DNA of 64,000 bases from Simiduia agarivorans SA1 = DSM 21679 (GTDB lineage Bacteria > Pseudomonadota > Gammaproteobacteria > Pseudomonadales > Cellvibrionaceae), in contig NC_018868.3 of the NCBI RefSeq assembly GCF_000305785.2, forward strand, positions 1,102,001-1,166,000, given 5' to 3'. Below are positions 1-9,392 of the stretch, piece by piece. Below the pieces are notes generated by a model. That model saw only the letters and a list, made by a program, of their open reading frames with translations. It had not been told where the DNA came from and searched no databases. The stretch's first letter is position 1, and each line of letters begins with the position of its first letter. The position numbers were made by a program, and so were the translations under genes.

Positions 1-283
1 CTCAGGGACAACCAAATGGGCGACGTATCGCTCAGCTGATGGGACAGGCGCTCGGGAGACAAAAGCATATTCACAGGCTACGGGTTGACTGGCCAGCCAG
101 TGTAGCAGCGGCCATCCAGTCGCGGCAAAGCCGGACCGGTAATCGGATAACCCACTGCGTGCCGCCCAGGCTCACGACTGAATGCAACAACCGTAAGCAG
201 TGATTGGCCATAGTGGACGCCGATACATAACAGGTTCCCAGACATCTGAATTCAACACACTAAGCAGCGTGGCAGAGCGCCGC
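1..283. other. Left-edge segment without a supported gene
   Basis: Three overlapping frames are open over part of this stretch and none can be called. On the minus strand one frame starts at an ATG at 245 and stops near 79; a second minus frame is open from about 170 to the left edge but has no start codon; on the plus strand a frame is open from the edge to about 203. No convincing ribosome binding site precedes the minus-strand ATG. The segment lies downstream of the glycosyltransferase on the minus strand, so a continuing operon or a frameshifted remnant are both possible. Sequence to the left of the window would decide. Confidence 0.2.
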
Positions 284-1723
284 TCAGATCCAGCTTTTCA
301 GCCACATCAGGCGGTAAAAATGCTTTATGTCGATCGGATAACCCACGGCTATCGGCAACCAATACCAAAATGCTGCCAGCACCAGAACCAGCAACACACC
401 CATACCCACCAGGCCGACAGCATTGCGCCAACGCGAATCCCAGGGTTGACGCACTAAGCACGCCACACCCCAGGCGAGCGCAGCAAAACTGAACACCGAG
501 GCGGGTTGGTAATGATAGGAAAACAAACACCGGCTCACTAACGCCCAGGGCAACAGGTTGGCAGCCAGGCCAATCAGAATGGCCAGTTGAATAAAAAATG
601 TGCGCTCTAGCACACCGCTGACAAACCAGCGCCAGCAGGATTTCAGCAACAAGACCAACACCACCAGCGCGGCAATAAATCCGAGCGGATATAGCGCGGG
701 GTTGCCAAGCTGATGAATCACGCGGTAACTGCTTTCACCCAACGCCGGTTGCAATTCGAACAAATAGCTCATCGGCCGGAGCTGCCACGGCCATTGGTAC
801 CAGGCAGAGCAATAGGGGTGGTCATTCGCACCCACTTGTTGCGTATGAAAGCCCCGCATGACCTGATGAATCTCCAGGAACCCCTGCTGCTCCAGCCAGA
901 GATAGGGTTGCCACCACAGCCAGTAACTGAGCAACGGTAACACCACGAGTGCGGCGAGCAATCGAGAGGCATCGGGCCCCCGCCACCGGAAACCGGTCGC
1001 CGGCGAAACCGGGCGATAATGATCAACCAGGCTCAGGCACGCACTTACGGTTAAAACCGCAACCGGAATCAACCAAAAACCCAAGCCATTCCACTTGATT
1101 GACACCACACTGCCGAACAGCACCCCCGCCGCCACCATCCAACCCATATGCCACCGGGCATCCTCTGCCCGCTGCCAACACCACAGTGCAGCGAGGCCGA
1201 GCGCGAGCATGACGATGTTGTTAAGCCCGGCACGGGAATCCACCACCAATGACGCATCGATGGCAACAAACAGGGCCAATAACAATCCCGCCAGTGCGCT
1301 TCCAGATAACCTGCGCAACCAGTCGCCCGCAAAAAAAACGCAACAAACACCCAGCGCCGCCGTTAACCAACGGTAGCTCAGCGGATCAATCTGGCTCCAT
1401 GACTGCGGTACCGAACCATCGACCCAAGGCAGCAGGTAATACAGCCAAATAGCGATCGCGAACAAGTAGTGGGTCAGCGGAGGATGCGCGGTTACAAAGG
1501 GCGTGCCGGTTTTTTCATTCAGTATTGCCCAGCCAAATTGCGGAATATTGATTTCATCAAAGTAGGCCACAGGCACATTGTCCAATTGCCAGAACCGCAA
1601 TGCGCTGCCGAACAAAAGGCAAAGCCCCATCAATACCGGATATTGACGCTCACACCATTCAGCAAACAGAACAGGCCAGGCAAACCGTTCCGATGTGTGA
1701 GTGGTATTCATTGTGTTGCTCAT
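284..1723 (-). CDS. PMT/GT39-like membrane glycosyltransferase
   Basis: A 479-residue polytopic inner-membrane protein with about ten hydrophobic segments. The N-terminal part carries an Asp-Glu pair in the context PVAYFDEINIPQFGW, followed by a His-Pro-Pro-Leu stretch (FVTAHPPLTHY). This is the first-loop signature of protein O-mannosyltransferase and ArnT-type enzymes, which move a sugar from a polyprenyl-phosphate carrier to a protein or glycolipid on the periplasmic side. The start is placed at 1723 because GAGGGA lies about seven bases upstream; an earlier ATG at 1759 has no such site. Donor and acceptor are not evident. It is transcribed divergently from the S9 peptidase, and no other cell-envelope glycosylation gene is adjacent, so the role remains open. 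Confidence 0.75.
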   Translation of the reverse strand: MSNTMNTTHTSERFAWPVLFAEWCERQYPVLMGLCLLFGSALRFWQLDNVPVAYFDEINIPQFGWAILNEKTGTPFVTAHPPLTHYLFAIAIWLYYLLPWVDGSVPQSWSQIDPLSYRWLTAALGVCCVFFAGDWLRRLSGSALAGLLLALFVAIDASLVVDSRAGLNNIVMLALGLAALWCWQRAEDARWHMGWMVAAGVLFGSVVSIKWNGLGFWLIPVAVLTVSACLSLVDHYRPVSPATGFRWRGPDASRLLAALVVLPLLSYWLWWQPYLWLEQQGFLEIHQVMRGFHTQQVGANDHPYCSAWYQWPWQLRPMSYLFELQPALGESSYRVIHQLGNPALYPLGFIAALVVLVLLLKSCWRWFVSGVLERTFFIQLAILIGLAANLLPWALVSRCLFSYHYQPASVFSFAALAWGVACLVRQPWDSRWRNAVGLVGMGVLLVLVLAAFWYWLPIAVGYPIDIKHFYRLMWLKSWI

Positions 1724-1892
1724 CCGCTGATTTCCCTCACTATGAATTCCCCGCCTCATTGGGCACAGAGGTGAATCCTAACGCCCGCGGGTAGCCTTTG
1801 CATACCTGCGCCCGGCTGCTGGAATGTAAGGAACCGACACACAACTCTGGTACAGTGCAGGTCTACTCATTGACATTCCGGTATTGAATTCC

Positions 1893-3827
1893 ATGAACGA
1901 ACCCGAGATCCGCACCTATGGCAGCTGGCGCTCGCCCATTCAGGCTCACATGCTCACACAGGCAGGCGTGCGCTTGGCGGAACCGCGATTGTTCAAAGGC
2001 CACAGCTATTGGCTCGAGTCCAGGCCCAGCGAACAGGGCAGATCCGTATTGGTATGCGACAAAGGCAGCGGCCCCGAAGACATCAACCCGCCCGGCGTCA
2101 GCATCCGTTCAAGCGTTAACGAATACGGCGGCGGCGCCTATTGCCTGGCTGAGCGCCAAGGGGCTACGCATCTGTTTTATGTAGATGCCGCCGATCAACA
2201 AGTCTACAGCCTGAACCTGAGCGACCACACCCGCCAGGCGGTGACAGGTCAGGTGGACGCGCGCTATGCGGATCTGACCTATCACCCCACGCTGGATGTG
2301 CTGATTGCCGTGGAAGAAACCGGCGCCCAAAGCAATGCGGAATCCATACATCGCCTGGTGGCTTTACGACCCGATACCAGATACAGACAAATACTGGCCG
2401 AGGGCTGCGACTTTTTTGCAAGCCCGGCAATCAGCCCCGATGGCACCGCGCTGTGCTGGCTCAGCTGGAATCACCCCCACATGCCCTGGGACCAGAACCA
2501 GTGCTGGCTGTCGTCAATTGATGCCAATGGTTTGCGCGATGTCCGGCCAATCAATCCGCCAAACAGCAGCAGCTTTCAACCAGCCTGGTCCCCCAATGGT
2601 CGGCTGCTGGTGGTGAACGATGCCAGCGGCTGGTGGAACCTGTGCGAGTGGAATGGCCGTGAGTGGCACAATATTTTGCCGATGGAAGCGGAGTTTGCCC
2701 TGCCCCAATGGCAGTTCGGTATGGCCTGCTACGGTTTTCTGGATGAAAACACCCTGCTCACTTTTTATACCCGCGACGGGCTGTGGCACGCGGGTACATT
2801 AGGTCTGGAAAATCGCCATTGGCAACCGCAGGACTGGCCGTTCAGTTCATTGTCTGCGCTGGCTTGCGAACACGGACAGGCGCTTTTTCTGGGAGCCAGC
2901 GCGCATCAGGCCGAGGCGGTTATCCGCTGGCGCGGCAAAGATTTCGCAAGTCTGAAGACCTCCATTGCTCAGCACATTGATCACAGCTACATTGCCGCGC
3001 CCAAAGCGATCGCATTTGACACCAGTGACAATTGCCAGGCATACGGATTTTATTACCCTCCGACAAACCCCGCGTATCGCGCACCCGAACAAAACCTGCC
3101 GCCGTTAATTGTGCTTTCACACGGAGGCCCTACCGGCGCCACCGACGCATCGCTCAACATAAAAATACAATTCTGGACCAGCCGCGGTTTTGCCGTCATG
3201 GACGTCAATTACCGGGGCAGTACAGGCTTCGGGACAGCCTACCGCCAACAACTCAATGGCCATTGGGGCATTCGCGATGTGGATGATCTTTGTTATGCCG
3301 CACGCTATGCGGTTGAGCAAGGATGGGCTGATCCGGACAAGCTGATCGTAAAGGGCTCCAGCGCCGGCGGCTATTCGGTGCTGGCCGCCCTGGCGTTTCG
3401 CGATACTTTCTGTGCCGGCACCAGTCTTTACGGCATCGGCGATTTAACCGCGTTAGCCACCGACACCCATAAATTTGAATCGCGTTATCTGGATGGACTG
3501 GTCGCCCCCTGGCCAGCCGGGCGCACGACCTATCTGGAACGATCACCATTGACCTGCCCGGAAAATATCCGCTGTCCGGTGATTTTTTTTCAGGGCCTGA
3601 AAGACAAGGTCGTGCCACCAAACCAGGCGCGCGCAATGCACTCGGCATTGGCGAACCAGGGCATCACCACGGCGTTAGTGACCTTTGAAAATGAAGCACA
3701 CGGATTCCGGCAGGCCGAGGCCATTATCGACCAGCTGGAACTGGAATTAACCTTTTACGGGCGATTATTCGGTTTCGAGGTCTACCCCAACCGGCAGGAT
3801 CTGGACGATTATTTAAGCAACCCATAA
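1893..3827 (+). CDS. S9 family serine peptidase (prolyl oligopeptidase / acylaminoacyl-peptidase type)
   Basis: A 644-residue protein with an N-terminal beta-propeller-like region (about residues 20-360, rich in the WSPNGRLLVVNDASG and SPDGTALCWLSW types of blade) and a C-terminal alpha/beta-hydrolase domain. The nucleophile is Ser490 in GSSAGGYS. The likely Asp is in FFQGLKDKVVPPNQ and the His in ENEAHGFRQ. Members of this family cleave oligopeptides, commonly after proline or from blocked N-termini. No signal peptide is visible, so it is probably cytosolic. The ATG at 1893 is used; an in-frame TTG three codons upstream (1884) is possible and neither has a clear Shine-Dalgarno. The 3' end overlaps the convergent lipoprotein gene by 19 bases. 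Confidence 0.9.
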   Translation: MNEPEIRTYGSWRSPIQAHMLTQAGVRLAEPRLFKGHSYWLESRPSEQGRSVLVCDKGSGPEDINPPGVSIRSSVNEYGGGAYCLAERQGATHLFYVDAADQQVYSLNLSDHTRQAVTGQVDARYADLTYHPTLDVLIAVEETGAQSNAESIHRLVALRPDTRYRQILAEGCDFFASPAISPDGTALCWLSWNHPHMPWDQNQCWLSSIDANGLRDVRPINPPNSSSFQPAWSPNGRLLVVNDASGWWNLCEWNGREWHNILPMEAEFALPQWQFGMACYGFLDENTLLTFYTRDGLWHAGTLGLENRHWQPQDWPFSSLSALACEHGQALFLGASAHQAEAVIRWRGKDFASLKTSIAQHIDHSYIAAPKAIAFDTSDNCQAYGFYYPPTNPAYRAPEQNLPPLIVLSHGGPTGATDASLNIKIQFWTSRGFAVMDVNYRGSTGFGTAYRQQLNGHWGIRDVDDLCYAARYAVEQGWADPDKLIVKGSSAGGYSVLAALAFRDTFCAGTSLYGIGDLTALATDTHKFESRYLDGLVAPWPAGRTTYLERSPLTCPENIRCPVIFFQGLKDKVVPPNQARAMHSALANQGITTALVTFENEAHGFRQAEAIIDQLELELTFYGRLFGFEVYPNRQDLDDYLSNP

Positions 3828-4585
3828 ACGCCGATAGCGTAGGCGCGCCGCTCGCGTTCATGATCCAGCGAGCGGACCGCCAGGCTTTTGCCCAGCATCA
3901 AATCTCCCGGGTAAGTCCGGGTATCGCCGGTGCCTTTGTCGTGCGCAACGATGACCTGGTCGGGAAAACAGTACGCCAGTATATCGCCCCGCTCCACCCC
4001 AACGCTAACCGGAAAACCAACCCGCTGTTTACCCGCCTGGGTCACGGTCAGCAACTTGCTTTCCCAAACCACAAATAAATTACCTTCAACACGCCGCAGC
4101 ACTTTGACGCGAAAATTGCCCGGCTGGTTAAAATAGGCACCAACGCCGGTCAGGATGCCTTCAGCCGGCAGGGGGTGCGCCAAATCGACCAGTAACAGAT
4201 TCATATCTGGCTTGGCCGGCGCATCGCCTTTGCGTGCGACCAGCTCGCCGCCCACGTAATCCAGCAAATCCCCTTTAACCAGAAAATCTTTCAGCAAATC
4301 AATCTGGCTTTGAACGAAATCACGCATCAGACCACGCAGTTGAGTGGACTCCTGGACCCGGGACGTTTTCTCCGTGCCCATGACCTCCAGAATCCGACTG
4401 AGCTCACGCACCTCGCCCTGCAAATTTGCTTCGGAGGATTTCAATGCGGCTATGTCTGCGCGGGCAGTGGCTAATTCTGACTCGAGTTGTTTGTTCTGCT
4501 GTTGCAATTGCTGCACATTTTGCGGCGCCTGGCAGGCCGACAAGCTAATCAACAGCAACGGAAAAAGCAGCCTTTTTGACAACAT
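3809..4585 (-). CDS. Coiled-coil lipoprotein downstream of a Ser/Thr kinase
   Basis: A 258-residue predicted lipoprotein. The signal peptide ends in LISLSAC, a normal lipobox with Cys at about residue 18. It is followed by a Gln/Glu-rich coiled coil (about residues 25-75) and then a globular region of no family that I recognise. The start is set at 4585, where GAGG lies six bases upstream; an ATG four codons earlier has none. The gene begins eight bases after the stop of the Ser/Thr kinase, so the two are almost certainly co-transcribed. The lipoprotein could be a periplasmic partner of the kinase's extracytoplasmic part, which is inference from position only. Confidence 0.75.
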   Translation of the reverse strand: MLSKRLLFPLLLISLSACQAPQNVQQLQQQNKQLESELATARADIAALKSSEANLQGEVRELSRILEVMGTEKTSRVQESTQLRGLMRDFVQSQIDLLKDFLVKGDLLDYVGGELVARKGDAPAKPDMNLLLVDLAHPLPAEGILTGVGAYFNQPGNFRVKVLRRVEGNLFVVWESKLLTVTQAGKQRVGFPVSVGVERGDILAYCFPDQVIVAHDKGTGDTRTYPGDLMLGKSLAVRSLDHERERRAYAIGVYGLLK

Positions 4586-4593
4586 AAGTGACC

Positions 4594-7278
4594 TCACTCA
4601 ACTATCTGGAAGCGCTGACTGATCAACAAACGATTATCCAGCATAAGATCTATGTTATAGCCGCCGGCAGAAAATCCTTCCACCGGGCGGTCTATGCGGA
4701 ATATTTTCTCGCCCTGTTTGCCGGACAGCACCACCGGTACCTGGGCGATCTGGATACTGCGGGCACCGTCAAACAACACGGCCTGAACCACAGCTGCCGT
4801 ATCGAAATTGGAAAACTGCACACCGATGTAAATGGTCCGGTCCACGCCCTGGACCAAGCCCTGGCGGCCATCAAAGGTCAATGGTTGCACAGCCCCAACC
4901 CGCACATCATCCAATCGCGGTTGCCGCGCCGCAATCGCCTGCTGCAGTTCGTTTTTGAGCGCCCGTATTTGTGGGTCCTGCCCGAGTAAAGGTTCTGCCA
5001 GCGCCAATTCGCTGCTCGCACGCCCGAACTGATCCTGGTTGATAAAGTCACGCACGTTATCGAGCGTTCGCTGGGTCACAATGGCCAGACCTTCCTTCGC
5101 CGCCTGGTTTTGTGGGTCGAGTGCCAGCACCTGTTGAAACTGAGCGACCGCCCCGGAAGTCCCGAACACGTTGCCCGCCGCCAACGCCGATTGCGCAGAC
5201 TGAACGCCCGCCTGCGCACTGGCCTGCCGCTCACGCAGCTGTTGCTCCAATCTGGCCACTTGCTCACTTTGTGCCAGCAGGCCCTGATGCTTGGGTTGTA
5301 TGCGCAAGCCACGCGTGACCATGCCCTTGGCTGACAACCAATCGCCGTCCTTCAGGCGGCTGGCCGCCAGTACCTGATAGCGATCGGCTACGGCCTTCAG
5401 CCCTGCCAGCGCCTGCACATTGTCAGGCTCCTTGGCGAGCACTGCCTCATAAGATTCCACCGCATTGTCGCCCGCCGGTGAACTCAACGCATCGCGCGCC
5501 AGTTGGGCTTTGCCTTGTGCCAGCAACGCTTCTATGGCCTCAGCCGCTTCAAGCTTGCGTTCGAAGCGCCGGAAGCGGGATTCATCCGCCAATGCAGGAA
5601 ACGCCTTGTGTGCTGCATCCAATAGCTCGCGTACCCGCTCGAGATCCCGCTGGTCCAGAGCCTGTTGCAGCGCATCGGTGAAAAACGCGCGCACCGACTC
5701 TACCCCTTGCTGTGCACGTGCGCGGTTTTCCGGCACTTCCATCTGCACGCGATAAATGTCCGCCAATGCGGTCAGGCCGGACAGGTCCGTGGCCAGCCCC
5801 GCCAAGAGCGCGTCGGCGCGAGCAAATGGATCATCCATCGGGGCCACCGGATCTTCTGCTGGCGCACGCAGCCCATCATCGGTCAGTACCGGTCGGGTGT
5901 CCGCCAATACCTTATCGGCATGAGCGGGAAGCACGGCAGACGCGGGGGGCGTTTTGGGGGCCGGTGACGGCGCGGCAACCGACGGCTTTTCGGGTTCCGT
6001 TTGTGGCGTCTGCACCGGCTCGGTTTGTCCGCCTGACGCGCGATCAGTCGAATGCGACGCGCCACCTAATTCATATAACCAGTGCCATTGAGGCTGATCC
6101 AGGGGCAGTCCCGCCTGCACCAATTGGTCGAGTCCGCGGTGGTGCCATTCAGTCACCTGGTCAGGCCAGGGTGCGGGTAAATAGCTGCGCAGGAAAAACA
6201 CTGCAGACACCACCAGCAGCAAAAACAACGCGGTATTGCGCAACCAATGGCTGGCACCAAAAGGGTTGGAAGCCGGCGCCTGCACCACGGTGCGGACCGG
6301 CGTGCCCTGGCCGGACTGAGGCCAGTGCATGGCCACAGCGTCCTGCTCGGCGGTATTCGCCGCCTGGATTTCACCGGTCTGGTTTTCATCCAAAGCACTG
6401 CTGATCAGCGTCGGGGAGTCGGGGTCGGTTTGGTTATCCTGCAAGCGCTTTGCGGCAAGCTCGATAAGCTCGTCCACGCGTCGCAAATCGTCGTCGCTGA
6501 TCTGGTCCAGATCCTCCACCAACTCCATACCGGTCTGGTACCGATTGTCGGGATTTTTGGCCAGTATTTTGTCGATCACAGGCTGAAATATTTTGAACGG
6601 CGCGGCCATCCGGGGCACGGGCTCAGCCACGTGTTTGATCCCTACCGCCACGGCGGAGTCGGCATCGTAGGGTACCCGACCGGTGATCAATAAAAACAGA
6701 ACCACGCCCAGGCTATAGAGATCGGAACGGGCGTCCACCGGTTTACCCTTGGCCTGCTCGGGGCTCATGTAATGCGGGGTACCGATGGCGGTCCCGGTCT
6801 GGGTCATACCCTGTTCGAGACCGGTCGGCCTGGCGATGCCAAAATCCATTAATACCGCGCGACCATCTTCGTCGTGCAGCATGATGTTTTCAGGTTTCAC
6901 ATCGCGGTGAACGTAGCCTTTGCGAGCGGCGTAATCCAGCGCGCGGGCTATGTCCCTGACAACCTGCAGCCCCTGCGCGCGGGTCAGGCCGGTACGCTTG
7001 GCTTTAAGGTCTTTACCTGGCACATACTCCATGGACAGGTAATGGTGCCCTTCGTGAACGCCAACATCATAAACGGTCACGATATTGGGGTGGACCAGAC
7101 GCGATACGATTTTTGCCTCGCGCAAAAAACGCTCGCCAAATGCAGGGTCTTTGAGCAATTCCGGCGACAGTACCTTAAGCGCCACTTCGCGCTCAAAGCT
7201 TTCCTGTATGGCCAGATAAACCGTTGCCATACCTCCTCGGCCCAGGGTATCGATAATTTTATAACCGGGTATTTGCAT
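4594..7278 (-). CDS. Membrane-anchored eukaryotic-type Ser/Thr protein kinase
   Basis: An 894-residue receptor-type kinase. Residues 6-265 form a complete Hanks kinase domain: glycine loop LGRGGMATVY, catalytic Lys35 in VALKVL, HRDVKPEN (HRD at 124-126), DFG at 145-147, and the APE-equivalent MSPEQ. A single membrane span lies at about 346-367. It is followed by a Pro/Ala/Thr-rich linker and a long helical, TPR-like periplasmic region. The C-terminus ends in a small beta-rich domain. The start at 7278 has AGG close upstream and begins MQIPGYKIID, as is normal for the family; the 42-codon upstream extension is basic and unlikely. It is followed by a lipoprotein gene eight bases away. The TPR-like region instead of PASTA repeats suggests protein-protein sensing rather than muropeptide binding. 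Confidence 0.9.
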   Translation of the reverse strand: MQIPGYKIIDTLGRGGMATVYLAIQESFEREVALKVLSPELLKDPAFGERFLREAKIVSRLVHPNIVTVYDVGVHEGHHYLSMEYVPGKDLKAKRTGLTRAQGLQVVRDIARALDYAARKGYVHRDVKPENIMLHDEDGRAVLMDFGIARPTGLEQGMTQTGTAIGTPHYMSPEQAKGKPVDARSDLYSLGVVLFLLITGRVPYDADSAVAVGIKHVAEPVPRMAAPFKIFQPVIDKILAKNPDNRYQTGMELVEDLDQISDDDLRRVDELIELAAKRLQDNQTDPDSPTLISSALDENQTGEIQAANTAEQDAVAMHWPQSGQGTPVRTVVQAPASNPFGASHWLRNTALFLLLVVSAVFFLRSYLPAPWPDQVTEWHHRGLDQLVQAGLPLDQPQWHWLYELGGASHSTDRASGGQTEPVQTPQTEPEKPSVAAPSPAPKTPPASAVLPAHADKVLADTRPVLTDDGLRAPAEDPVAPMDDPFARADALLAGLATDLSGLTALADIYRVQMEVPENRARAQQGVESVRAFFTDALQQALDQRDLERVRELLDAAHKAFPALADESRFRRFERKLEAAEAIEALLAQGKAQLARDALSSPAGDNAVESYEAVLAKEPDNVQALAGLKAVADRYQVLAASRLKDGDWLSAKGMVTRGLRIQPKHQGLLAQSEQVARLEQQLRERQASAQAGVQSAQSALAAGNVFGTSGAVAQFQQVLALDPQNQAAKEGLAIVTQRTLDNVRDFINQDQFGRASSELALAEPLLGQDPQIRALKNELQQAIAARQPRLDDVRVGAVQPLTFDGRQGLVQGVDRTIYIGVQFSNFDTAAVVQAVLFDGARSIQIAQVPVVLSGKQGEKIFRIDRPVEGFSAGGYNIDLMLDNRLLISQRFQIVE

Positions 7279-7505
7279 CTGGCCTTTTATGATTATGAGT
7301 TTGCGTGAGAAGATGACAATGTGAGCGATTTGCACACTTAACAGACAGCGCGCCCCAAACCTGCGCCGACACGACTTTATGCCCCTTTGCACCAGTTTAG
7401 TCAAATATCCCGGATGACTATCAAAAGCTTTCAGGTATCACTGGAGGGGTAGCGGGGCCCGTTCGTCAGAGTAGCCACTATCGCGACCTTCCCTCAGGAG
7501 AATTC

Positions 7506-8972
7506 ATGGCCTCGCCTCTGGCTACACTGGACCCTCAACCACTCTGGCGCCACTTTCAAATGCTGTGCGACACGCCAAGACCGTCCAAACACGAAGCCGC
7601 TGTGGTGGCAAAGATTGAAGCTTTCGCAGCGGCACATCAGTTAACGTGCGAACGCGACACGGTGGGGAATGTGCTGATTCGCAAGCCCGCCACCGCAGGC
7701 ATGGAAGACCGCGTTGGCGTGGTCATGCAAAGCCACCTCGACATGGTGCCTCAGAAAAATAATGATAAGCAGCACGACTTCCTGACCGATCCCATCACGC
7801 CCGTGCGCGATGGCGACTGGATACGCGCCGACCACACCACGCTGGGTGCAGACAACGGCATTGGCGCCGCAGCCATGCTGGCCGTGCTGGAGAGCCGGGA
7901 TATTGCCCACGGCCCACTGGAGGCCCTGTTCACCATCGATGAAGAAGCCGGCATGACCGGCGCCAAAGGCCTTGCGGCCAACTGGATCGAGGGCGAGCTC
8001 CTGTTCAACCTGGACACAGAAGATGAAGGCGAGCTCTACGTAGGCTGTGCCGGCGGCGTCAACGTCAACGCTGTTTTCCCGCCCGAATGGCAACCCACCG
8101 GCCCGAACATGGCTGGGTACACACTGTCGGTTAAAGGCCTGTTGGGTGGTCACTCCGGCCTGGATATTCACCTCGGGCGCGGCAACGCCAACCAGATGGC
8201 AGCCCTGTTTGTTGCGCGCCTTCAGGCAGCGTTTCCGGTTCAGCTGCACGCGTTTAACGGTGGCAGTCTGCGCAACGCCATTCCACGTGAAGCCACCATC
8301 GGCCTGGCGCTAAATGCAGAGCAAAAAGCCGCCGTGCTGGCGCTGTTTACGGCTTTTAAAAACGACATGGAAGCGCGTTACCGCCAGACCGAACCGCATT
8401 TGTGTATCGAATTGGAGGAATGTGGGCTACCTGCGCAAATCCTGAGCTTGCAGCAGTCGCGCCAACTGATCGCCAGTATCGTGTCCTGTCCCAGCTACCC
8501 TACGCGCATGAGCGATGCCCTGCCGGGCGTCACGGAAACCTCAAACAACCTGGCGACCGTCACGTTGGCGCAGGATGCAGTGCGGATCAAGTGTCTGGTG
8601 CGCAGCCTGTTGGACAGCGCTCGCGACGATCTCGGGCTGGCGCTGTGCAACCATTTTGCACTGGCCGGCGCCAGCACCCACACCGATGGCGAGTATCCGG
8701 GCTGGACTCCGGACCCTGAATCGGCGTTGCTGCAGACCATGCGGACCGTGTACCAGCAACACTACCAACAGGAACCGGCTATTAAGGTCATTCATGCGGG
8801 CCTGGAGTGTGGCATCTTGGGGGCCATCTACCCGAATTGGGACATGATTTCCTTTGGCCCGACCATTCGCTGCGCCCATTCCCCGGACGAAAAAGTCCAT
8901 ATTGGCTCGGTCCAGGCGTTCTGGCAGTGTTTGATTAAGGGTCTGTCCGCGGTACCCTGTGTCAACCGCTAG
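7506..8972 (+). CDS. pepD: Aminoacyl-histidine dipeptidase PepD (M20C)
   Basis: A 488-residue cytosolic di-zinc dipeptidase, of normal length for PepD, that hydrolyses Xaa-His dipeptides such as carnosine. Zinc-ligand motifs are visible in order: the His of MQSHLDMVPQ, the bridging Asp of GADNGIGAA, the catalytic Glu pair in TIDEEAGMTGA, the Asp of FNLDTEDEGE, and a C-terminal His near RCAHSPDEKVH. The lid domain (about residues 205-390) interrupts the catalytic domain, as in M20 enzymes. AGGAG lies five bases before the ATG. The gene is divergent from the Ser/Thr kinase, and a short intergenic region of about 230 bases holds both promoters. Confidence 0.95.
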   Translation: MASPLATLDPQPLWRHFQMLCDTPRPSKHEAAVVAKIEAFAAAHQLTCERDTVGNVLIRKPATAGMEDRVGVVMQSHLDMVPQKNNDKQHDFLTDPITPVRDGDWIRADHTTLGADNGIGAAAMLAVLESRDIAHGPLEALFTIDEEAGMTGAKGLAANWIEGELLFNLDTEDEGELYVGCAGGVNVNAVFPPEWQPTGPNMAGYTLSVKGLLGGHSGLDIHLGRGNANQMAALFVARLQAAFPVQLHAFNGGSLRNAIPREATIGLALNAEQKAAVLALFTAFKNDMEARYRQTEPHLCIELEECGLPAQILSLQQSRQLIASIVSCPSYPTRMSDALPGVTETSNNLATVTLAQDAVRIKCLVRSLLDSARDDLGLALCNHFALAGASTHTDGEYPGWTPDPESALLQTMRTVYQQHYQQEPAIKVIHAGLECGILGAIYPNWDMISFGPTIRCAHSPDEKVHIGSVQAFWQCLIKGLSAVPCVNR

Positions 8973-8981
8973 CCGGTAGCG

Positions 8982-9006
8982 ACGTTGGCTATGCTATAGC
9001 CAACGT
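8982..9006. repeat. Perfect 11-bp inverted repeat upstream of the lipoprotein gene
   Basis: Arms ACGTTGGCTAT (8982-8992) and its exact complement (8996-9006) flank a three-base loop. It lies between pepD and the glycine-zipper lipoprotein, 13 bases before the latter's ATG. No T-tract follows on the plus strand, so it is not a standard terminator. It could be an operator or a hairpin covering the leader of the downstream mRNA. Confidence 0.55.
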
Positions 9007-9019
9007 AAAAGGTATCCGC

Positions 9020-9373
9020 ATGAAACACTTACTGGTTTTTATCTTCGCACTGACACTAACCGCTTGTGCCCGCAACAAGCCGATTGTTGACACCAAGGGC
9101 ATCGACCCGGTGGCCTATGAGCAGGATCTGGCCGAGTGCCAGCAGTATGCCGCCCAGGTTGATACCGGCGGCAAGGCAGCCGGCGGCGCAGTGGCAGGCG
9201 CGGTGGTCGGTGGCGCAATGGGCGCGGTTATCAATGGCAGCAAAGGTGCCCGTACAGGCGCGGGGGTTGGCGCCATCGGCAGCACCGCCAAAGGCGCGGC
9301 ACGCGGTGCTCGCGAACAACAACAGGTCGTCAAAAACTGTTTGCGCGGGCGCGGATACAAAGTACTTAACTGA
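9020..9373 (+). CDS. Glycine-zipper outer-membrane lipoprotein
   Basis: A 117-residue small envelope protein. The signal peptide ends LTLTAC, so Cys16 should be lipidated. Residues about 50-100 form a glycine-zipper segment with repeated GxxxG spacing (GGAVAGAVVGGAMGAVINGS), as in OmpA-like and Rcp/SlyB-type proteins that insert in or lie along the outer membrane. Two further Cys residues (in LAECQQY and KNCLRGRGY) could form a disulfide. The function of this family is not established; it is often linked to envelope integrity. AAAGG stands before the ATG at 9020. The M14 carboxypeptidase follows 19 bases downstream, possibly as a transcriptional partner. Confidence 0.8.
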   Translation: MKHLLVFIFALTLTACARNKPIVDTKGIDPVAYEQDLAECQQYAAQVDTGGKAAGGAVAGAVVGGAMGAVINGSKGARTGAGVGAIGSTAKGAARGAREQQQVVKNCLRGRGYKVLN

Positions 9374-9392
9374 ACTCACAGCAGGATCCAAC

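Noticed and set aside
5712..6404. 230-codon open frame on the plus strand
   Set aside because: It lies wholly inside the Ser/Thr kinase gene on the other strand, has a composition of Ala/Pro/Arg typical of antisense GC-rich frames, and lacks a ribosome binding site.
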